Shown here: positions 57,181-64,000 of the stretch, in pieces
Layout of the letters: the number at the start of each line of letters is the position of its first letter
Position numbering within the stretch: the first letter of the stretch is position 1
DNA from: Rosa chinensis
Taxonomy: Eukaryota; Streptophyta; Magnoliopsida; Rosales; Rosaceae
Direction of reading: 5' to 3'
NCBI RefSeq assembly: GCF_002994745.2
Contig: NC_037094.1
Location: forward strand, 27,440,956 to 27,504,955
DNA length: 64,000 bases
Program-made: the position numbers and the translations under genes
Notes under the pieces: model-generated
Databases searched by the model: none
Seen by the model: only the letters and a program-made list of their open reading frames with translations
Told to the model about the DNA's origin: nothing

Positions 57181-58231
57181 GCCTCTTTAGCTATTTTAAA
57201 AAGTCTGTTTAGTTTTTTTTTATTTTATTTTTTATCAATTTTAGCAACCGCACTAGATTCCTAAGAGAATCTTTAGCAATGCTGACCATTTTTTAGTCAA
57301 ATTTGAGCTAAAGTAGCTAAAGAGTCATTAATTTAGAAATATGTTTGCTTCGGTTCTCTCTATTTTAGCTATATTTAAAATTATATTATTTATTGAATAA
57401 AGAAAAAATAATTTAAATGTATTTATAAATTACAAATATAACTTAAATGGAATGTTTTAAATTAATAAAATATTAGAGAGTCTCATCTCACTATCTATAT
57501 TTAGGATTCAGATAGCTAAAAGTTAAAATAGAGAGCAACTTAAGAGTTTAGTGTAGCTGCTAAAATTGTCCTAAACCCTAATAATGTAATCTCGATAAGT
57601 GTTAAGGAGGCTCGGAATTTTTTTTTTCTGAATTTTCCAGGAAGTGAAATCTTCAATTTAAGGGTTCGATAATAAATTATGCCAAGTGACAAGTTCGTGA
57701 GAATTTTCGGGAAATTTTTCGGGCACTCGAACTAATTATTATGATTTTTTGAAATTTCGGGGTTATAGAAAATATTTAAAGAAGTAGAAAATTTGGGGTA
57801 TGATCTGAGCCTTGATTCCAATCAACAAGGTACTTCCGTTACATTATCTCACTTCTCCGTTAATATTAGCCACATGTCAATTAGTTGACTCAGTCTATAG
57901 GGGCATAAATGATTTTTTGTCTCAAACAAAACCCAATTCTCAAGTACGATAATCCCATCACTCTCAGCCAAAGTTCTATATCCATAGAATACAGTTCTTC
58001 TGAAGTTTAATTATTTTTGCTAGAACATATTGTTGCTGCTGAGGTGTTCATAAGTTGTTCAAGAGGCTAAACACGAGGAGACCCAGATCCATAGGATGCA
58101 AGATTCAACTCATTCAAGTAGTGTTGATAATTTGAAGTATTATTTGATAAGACTAAATCTCTTACTGTAAGTCAGAAACTCAGAAACTCAGAAATAAGAA
58201 CTCAAAATATGTTTGATAAAAAATAAAAATA
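57181..58231. other. AT-rich noncoding interval
   Basis: No gene recognised. Two AGCTAAA.T-type phrases near 57305 and 57510 are in opposite orientation, a hint of an old foldback element, without clear ends. Confidence 0.35.
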
Positions 58232-58239
58232 AAAATAAA

Positions 58240-59319
58240 GGATGGTGCTATTCACACACGCTTTTTCTCTATTCACACACCCCCTCCATTTTTCTATTAC
58301 TTTAATTCAATTTTTTTTTATATAAATTACCCTAACTACCCTCCATTATAATTATGTTTCTTTTTCCTTTTTCTTTTCTTTATTTGACAAGTCAATCATC
58401 CCCAAATCCTAAACCCTTATTTTCCCGCAGATATAGAAGACTTCAAAAACTTTTTTTGATTCTCTCTTTTCTTTTCCATCAAAAACTTCTTTCATAGTCA
58501 TTCTATATCTCTAATGTGATGCTTTGAAGTTCAATCATGGTAGAACAAAAAACTTTAGACCCATCTTTGGAGAAAATTTTACAACTAATTGCAATGGAGA
58601 CATGGAAGAAAAATATGAGTTCAGTGATCATTCGAGCCCCTTTGAATCCATCATTCTTGATAAGATTCTAACTGAAACTATTTGGTGTATTTGAATCCAT
58701 TGAGCAACTATAGAACTTTACAACAGCCTAATAATGATGGCCTCATAATGATAGACATGATTTGTTCTACTATATTATGCTAGTAGAACATAATATTGTC
58801 CCCATAGGAAGATTGTAACTCATTGCATTCAATATTATGTAGTGCATCTCCAAATTATGTGTACATTATCGGCTGCAGTGTGGAAGTTTGTGGCTGAAGT
58901 GGATAAAATGCTGATTATATATATATATATATATATTTTCTTTTTTCTTTTTTCTTTTTTTTCTTTGAGGATGATGCACCTGGATTAAGAATTATAAACA
59001 AACAAGCATTGAGTTTGGTGCTTCGCAAAGTATAAGGACAAACTTTACAATTTGAATTCAGTTGGATGAAGGTAATTACATGAGAAGCATATTCCTTGTC
59101 TAATAATACAGGTCATTCCAGTTAATAAACGTACTATTTTCCCTTAATTTATAGGTAAAAAAATTGATTTATTGTATAATGATATTTGATTCATGATTAA
59201 CTCATCAAATAGAAAAAAAAAAAAAAAACAGAATTACAAGGGAGGGTAGTTAGGGTAATTTAAAAAAAATTGAATTAAAAAAATAGAAAGATAGAAAAGG
59301 TGTGTGAATAGCACCTCCC
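58240..59319. mobile_element. nonautonomous DNA transposon (MITE-like), GGTGCTATTCACACAC ends
   Basis: The left end GGATGGTGCTATTCACACAC and the complement of the right end, GGGAGGTGCTATTCACACAC, match and continue for about 90 bp (TCTATT, AATTCAATTTTTTTT, ACCCTAACTACCCTCC). AAAATAAA flanks both sides (58232-58239, 59320-59327), but it is low complexity. The interior is AT-rich with no transposase. Confidence 0.8.
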
Positions 59320-59327
59320 AAAATAAA

Positions 59328-59820
59328 AGATGAAATTCCTTAATTGAAGATGGAATCTCTTATTGAAGAAGCACTTGATCGATGATTTACGTTCAACAAA
59401 AAGATAAAATAAAGGAAACCTAGAAACTCATAATGACCATTCCGGTCAGAAAAAAGAAGAAGAAGGAAATTTAAATAATGAACGCATAAACTAAGAACAA
59501 AGAAACTCATAAATTCTACACCGAAGAATGGTCAGAAAAAAAAAAATTTAAATAATGAACGCATAAACTAAGAACAAAGAAACTCATAAATTCTATGCCG
59601 AATTTAGAGCAAGTTGTTCAAAAAGAACCATTCATTAGCAACTAAACCCACCACCGATCACGAACTCCGTAGCATCCATCTTCCTTATTTTATTTTTACA
59701 AATAACAGTGTTGATTCACAAGGCAACAAATTCAAATTTCCAAGCCTATTTCTATTTCTTTCACATCAAACCCGTTAAAAACCAAACCTCAAAGAACATA
59801 GAGTTACAAACATGCCAAAT
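59328..59820. repeat. noncoding interval with 77-bp tandem duplication
   Basis: ATTTAAATAATGAACGCATA starts at 59469 and again at 59546. The copies agree through AAACTCATAAATTCTA, with a few differences afterwards. The rest shows no gene. Confidence 0.8.
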
Positions 59821-60909
59821 TCTAAATATACTAAAGCGCCTACCCCCTTATGAATAGTGAATTCCCTAATGAATAGTGTTGTTCCCATTTTGCCCTACTT
59901 CTGTCAGACATTTTACTCTATTGCCTCTGCCACCTGTGTTAGAATATGTGGACTTAACATTATCTGAATCACGTTGAGATCAAACCAACTGATTTAATCC
60001 TATGTAAATAACAAGAAGTACATGATTATAACTCTAATTCTGGTTATCTACTTGGATGTATATCTCCTAGTAGAAGTAGGAAAGTCATTACTAATCAACC
60101 TGTATTACATTAAGTATTTGTGATAAACTCTAAGTCTCCTATCTAGATAAACATGAAGCAGTGTTGGACTCCTTATGGGATGAGTCTAACTCGTGTGTTT
60201 TGGCCAATATAATTAGGGAGCAAAGTCCCTGTATACACCACTAGTTTTGCATATTGTTCAGCCCCATTCTGAAGCTTTTGGTGTTGATATACAGAAGGCT
60301 TCTAGCTCCAGTTCTGCTACTTTTCATTCTCGTTCCAGTTGCTCAAGATGTCTAACATTGGTCAAGTTGTTTCTGCAGGGATTCAAAGTGCCATTGATCC
60401 AGGTGGAGTCCTAGTTCCACTGGGAAAGCTATTCTGTAGATTATGTGTGGATATTGTGCAGCTGGTTTAATTGTTGTTGATATGTTGTTATATGATATGA
60501 TCTTGTGGTTGATGTGTTCAGTTGTTGCATCATGTAGATTTAACAACCTGTTGATCTCATCATGAGCCAGCACCTCATTCTCGGCTTCTCACGTGTTTTC
60601 CTCAGAGGCAATTCTGGATTAGCTGTCTTTTGCCTGGATGACACCGTCAGGTTGACACAGAGGGAAAGAAATAGAGAGCGAAGAGAAGAAGGGAGAGAAC
60701 TCAGAGAAGAGGGAGAGGGGGACGGGAAGCTCTTAAGATTTCGTTTTGATTGCGCAGAACAATTATTATTTTTTTTTTTTTCCAGAATCGCAACTCGATC
60801 TGTTTGGGGTATTGGTATTTTTTGCCCCCCTCGATTTTTTGGGTTTGCTGTCTTTGCATGGTTTTTGGGAAACCCAAAAAAGCACAACTCTATCTGTTTG
60901 GGGTATTGG

Positions 60910-61140
60910 TATTACAGAGTCCGAACTCCTAACATTGATGACTGGGTACTTCAGTGATGCAACTGCTGCTGTGGATGCCTTATCAGTTTGGTATGTGATT
61001 AATTTCTACGTGCAAGTCAATCTGAAACTTCTGCAGTCTTTCCTCTACCGTATTTGGTAATTGGGTTTAATTCTTGCAGCATGACTATTAATGGTTGGGA
61101 ACTCGATCATGATTCCTTTAGCCTTCTTTACTGGGACAGG
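60910..61140 (+). pseudogene. MATE (DTX-type) transporter fragment, two exons
   Basis: The exon after TTGGTATTACAG reads SELLTLMTGYFSDATAAVDA and ends at 60990 before GTATGT. The next exon starts at 61080 after TTCTTGCAG. Joined, the junction gives ALSVCMTINGWE, the family pattern ALSICMxINGWE. One extra base after GGTTGGGAA shifts the frame, and MIPLAFFTGTG follows in the shifted frame before GTAAAG. MATE proteins export compounds across membranes with H+ or Na+. Only this small part is present, so it is a captured fragment in the Helitron. Confidence 0.75.
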
Positions 61141-62160
61141 GTAAAGTTTCTTTTATCTCTACCTCTTTTGGCTCATTCTCAATTTCTCATTTATAAAAAA
61201 GTGGACAATTTGGCTGCAAGTAATGCATTTTAAAATGGGGATCCCTATATAGACCTTAGACAAATCTCAGTAGCGAAATGAAGCTTCTAATACGTCATAC
61301 ATGCAAATAGAACTTTGCTAAAAGTACTAACTTACACATTAAAGGGTTGTCTGGTGTATATGCATTTTAATTAGTACTCGGAAATTGGAAGTAGAGAATA
61401 TCTCTTGCAATAGATTGTGTTACATTCTTTCTGGAATATTAAAATAGTTAGCTTAATATTGTTCAGCGTGGATTGAGCAATGTTAAGATTTGGTATTAAA
61501 AATCAGTGAAAGGCTCTGACATCAATGAGTAGGGATTCAAGTATACTAGAAATTTCTCTCGGGCAAGTTCTTCTTATGTTTCTGTTTCAATTCGGGAGAA
61601 AGAAGTGTTGCTATATACTGCATAATTTCATTCCGTGACGCACAGTTTCAGAAACAGAGTCTATAAATTAATTTAAAGAATTGCATATACGGTGTTGAGC
61701 TGTACTGCTTTTCAGTTAAATGAAAAACAAACACAATTATGCTCCTATCAAATTAAGACATACTACTCATTTCTTCATGCTATTCATATATGTGCATGAT
61801 ATTAGCTCAATACTTAGGTAAAGATCATATGCTTCCTATTGTCTCTAGATCTTTTGAAGCTGCTGGTGCTTTTGAGGACTTTATAGAGAGTGATTATGGG
61901 GAAGTTGATTGTATCCTTCCACTCTGTGAACCAGCTCTACTTTACAATCCTACACATGGTTGATCTTTTATTCTATGTCTGGAAGATGTCAAGTAACATA
62001 AAACACTTCCTAATTACAATTGTTCTAGGGGACTGAAAAATGCTCTATATAAAAGAATAATTTTTAGATTTTTTATTTCAAGTCTTACACTGGTGATATC
62101 AAGTCCAGTGACCGTCAAAAGAAATTGGCCTAAACAATATTGACAATGTACAAACATCTT
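61141..62160 (+). other. Helitron interior with one unassigned exon-like stretch
   Basis: Mostly intron-like AT-rich DNA. At 61806-61963 a frame reads AQYLGKDHMLPIVSRSFEAA and on to DYGEVDC, which looks like real coding sequence, but I cannot name the family. It may be a second captured gene fragment. A frame from 60350 (MSNIGQVVSAGIQSAIDPGG) upstream is also unassigned. Confidence 0.35.
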
Positions 62161-62238
62161 CTCCACCTCAAGCAACACTTCTTTTTCATTTCATTCATAA
62201 TAATGAACCCCGCAGCAATGCGCGCGCAATCTTGCTAG

Positions 62239-64000
62239 TTACCTATACTAAAGCGCTATCTCCCCGTGAACAGTAAGTCCCATATTGATTTACATTTTTG
62301 CCCCTCATTTTTTCTTTATTACAATGCTGCCATTCAACCGATTGACAGACAGAAATATAGGTCTTCTGGGTCTTGCGAGAGAGAGGTTCTGCAATTTCAA
62401 TCTTCTTCGATTTTCATCCATCACTACTTAACCCAATGACCCAGTCGATCCCTTTCTCATTTCTGTTAACTACATCATGACACTGATCAAGGTTACGCCA
62501 TTTGCAGAGAGTAGTTTTCAGGTTTGTGACCGCTGTTCAAGTCGAAAGGACAAGTCTCCTGTAAGTAGATTTTGTTGATTCTCCTCATTTAATTTATGGG
62601 GTTGGCGATTTGGATTGGATTCTCCACTAAAGTTTCTGTCTTGATTTCAATTGGGTACTTCTGTTTTTATTCTTTGATACCCCCAACATGAAGGGGAATT
62701 ATTTTAACCTCTGTTATGGTGTTATCTCAATAATTGAAGGAATTAGTCTCTCTTCTGAAATCGCCTGATTCAATTCCAATCGCACTTTCAAAACTTGAAA
62801 CTTGAACGCGATCTTTCAAAAAGGCTTTTCTATGATTTATTGTACTGATTAGTATATGTGTATTACAATTATATTACTGATCATGCACTTTATTCGAATC
62901 CAATTCCTCCAATTAGAAGCTAGGTTGCTTTAATTTGGAAGCCATTAAGTGTGTTCCAGAGAAATGAAATGTGTTTGGTAAGCAGATCTAATATGGTAGT
63001 AGGGATCTGTAAGTTAAAGTCATTGCTAAGTTGGGCATAGGATCACCCAGGTCAACATTCAATTTGAAAGTTTGCCGCTTAAACATTTTTAGATTTGAGA
63101 GGTCGGGTCTGAGGAGAAGCAACAAACTAAATAGCTCGGGTATTAATTTGTTTAGTATGTTGGGGATGTTATGGTTTGGGAATTTAGGATGTAATAGTTT
63201 GGGATAATCTGAGCAATGAGATTAATGGTTTCAATTCATGCTATAGTGTCCCTGCAGTTAAACAAAAGGTTACAAATATTTGTCACCTTGGATCAAAGTC
63301 CGATTCTATTTGCTTCATCACTGTTATTTTGCATAAAATCAATTTTAGTATAGATACGTTTGCTTCGATTATCTTTAGAATGAAGACAATTTAGTTTCAT
63401 TCAATTCATTTGAAAGTGTTCTCTTATCTCAATTTAGTTTCAACGTACTGCATCAGTTTGGTTTTGATTAACAAGAGGTTAAGGTGGATACAAATTTCTG
63501 CAGTACACTGCCATTTCCTGTTATTAATATCCAGTCTAGACTAAACTTCATTTGAAGATGACACTAAAGCAACAAAAGGAATACAAACTGTGACCATGCA
63601 TTTGCCTTTCTAGAGCTTATCAATTTCCTTTGGCTTTTTTTTTTTCTACTACTGAAACAGTTTTTTGTACTGAAAATTTGTGGAAGTAGTTTTTTGTATT
63701 GAAAATTTGTGGTGGAATCTAATTCACTCGAAACATGGAATCAGTAATGAACAAAATCCTGAAACCCTGATTTTCGTTTGATTTTTCTTGGTATGACTAT
63801 TGCTCAATAAACATTATTAAGTCTTTATGTGTCTTCCTTTTCTCCTAAATTCCAATACCTATCTTTTGCAGAACATGAGTTGTGATACATGGGACCGCTA
63901 CATGTTTTCTACAACTGTATTTGCTTGAATGAGATGGCAAGGCAAGCTGGGCCAACTGAGACTGCAAGTTGTCACAAGTAAGAGGAAACTAATCAACGTG
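62239..64000 (+). mobile_element. start of a second Helitron-like element, running off the window
   Basis: Directly after the first element's CTAG-T comes ACCTATACTAAAGCGCTATC, the same 5' motif as at 59821, with a similar following CCCCGTGAACAGT. The rest (62290-64000) is intron-like, with exon-like bits such as ATGACACTGATCAAGG at 62477 ending in CAG/GTTTGTG. No protein could be recognised. The right end is outside the window. Confidence 0.5.

Larger units (their letters stand above)
59821..62238 (+). mobile_element. Helitron-like element carrying gene fragments
   Basis: The left end TCTAAATATACTAAAGCGCC has the 5'-TC and ACTAAAGCGC of plant Helitrons. The right end has the short GC hairpin CCGCAGCAATGCGCGCG and, about 10 bp on, CTAG at 62235-62238 followed by T. 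No RepHel is present, so it is nonautonomous. It carries a spliced MATE transporter fragment and other exon-like sequence. The base before the left end is T rather than the expected A, so that end is less sure. Confidence 0.65.

Noticed and set aside
60562..60957. 131-residue frame in the Helitron
   Set aside because: It combines purine-rich leader and a T tract, and is out of frame with the MATE exon; no domain.
1..64000. tRNA or rRNA genes
   Set aside because: Apart from the SINE near 57051 and the weak head near 52530, no cloverleaf or rRNA sequence was seen.

Overview
The window is a transposon-rich stretch of a plant nuclear genome, probably a eudicot. The evidence is Ty1/copia, Ty3/gypsy, L1-type LINE, SINE, hAT, Mutator and Helitron sequences, GT-AG introns, and a pair of LRK10L-type receptor kinase genes. 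Rosaceae would fit the look of several repeats, but that is an impression and not a demonstration. Almost nothing outside the receptor kinase pair looks like an intact host gene.

Layout. 1-5662: 3' part of a Ty1/copia element (copy A) whose pol keeps one reading frame with nine stops. About 6.9-18.06 kb: remains of a large Mutator-like element (MULE) with a FAR1-type transposase pseudogene on + and a multi-exon Ulp1-like protease pseudogene on -. Between them lie several repeat arrays, an unassigned exon-like ORF and the poly(A)-ended 3' tail of a copia transcript (copy C). A hAT-like element sits in the Ulp1 5' end. The right terminal repeat near 18.06 kb resembles that of a small MULE at 28.5-30.2 kb. 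19013-26709: a complete copia element (copy B) with both LTRs, a 5-bp duplication CATTT and a nested hAT MITE. 27.6-28.3 kb: LINE ORF1-like remnant. 28545-30205: small MULE with 9-bp duplications.

32.8-38.1 kb: two head-to-head LRK10L-like receptor kinase genes about 290 bp apart. The - strand gene looks intact. The + strand gene has an 8-bp insertion in the catalytic loop. 38429-39337: non-autonomous non-LTR retroelement with poly(A) and a 16-bp duplication. 39.5-44.3 kb: the first two exons of a NUP214-like nucleoporin gene, split inside exon 1 by a 4.2-kb LINE with a 13-bp duplication.

45.6-50.5 kb: internally deleted Sirevirus-like copia element on -, with a nested 515-bp solo LTR (duplication ATACG). 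51-51.8 kb: Ulp1 fragment among GTCACTGGCCA-type repeats. 52.8-53.0 kb: 93-bp inverted repeat. 54048-56959: 2.9-kb Ty3/gypsy-type solo LTR (duplication GGTTT). 57.05 kb: tRNA-like SINE. 58240-59319: MITE. 59.8-62.24 kb: Helitron-like unit carrying a spliced MATE transporter fragment, followed at once by the start of a second Helitron-like unit that runs off the window.

Functionally, the receptor kinases are the only host genes likely to act (pathogen or cell-wall sensing is family knowledge). The rest is layered mobile DNA whose order can be read from nesting and target-site duplications. All calls come from reading translations and repeats by eye; no database search was run.
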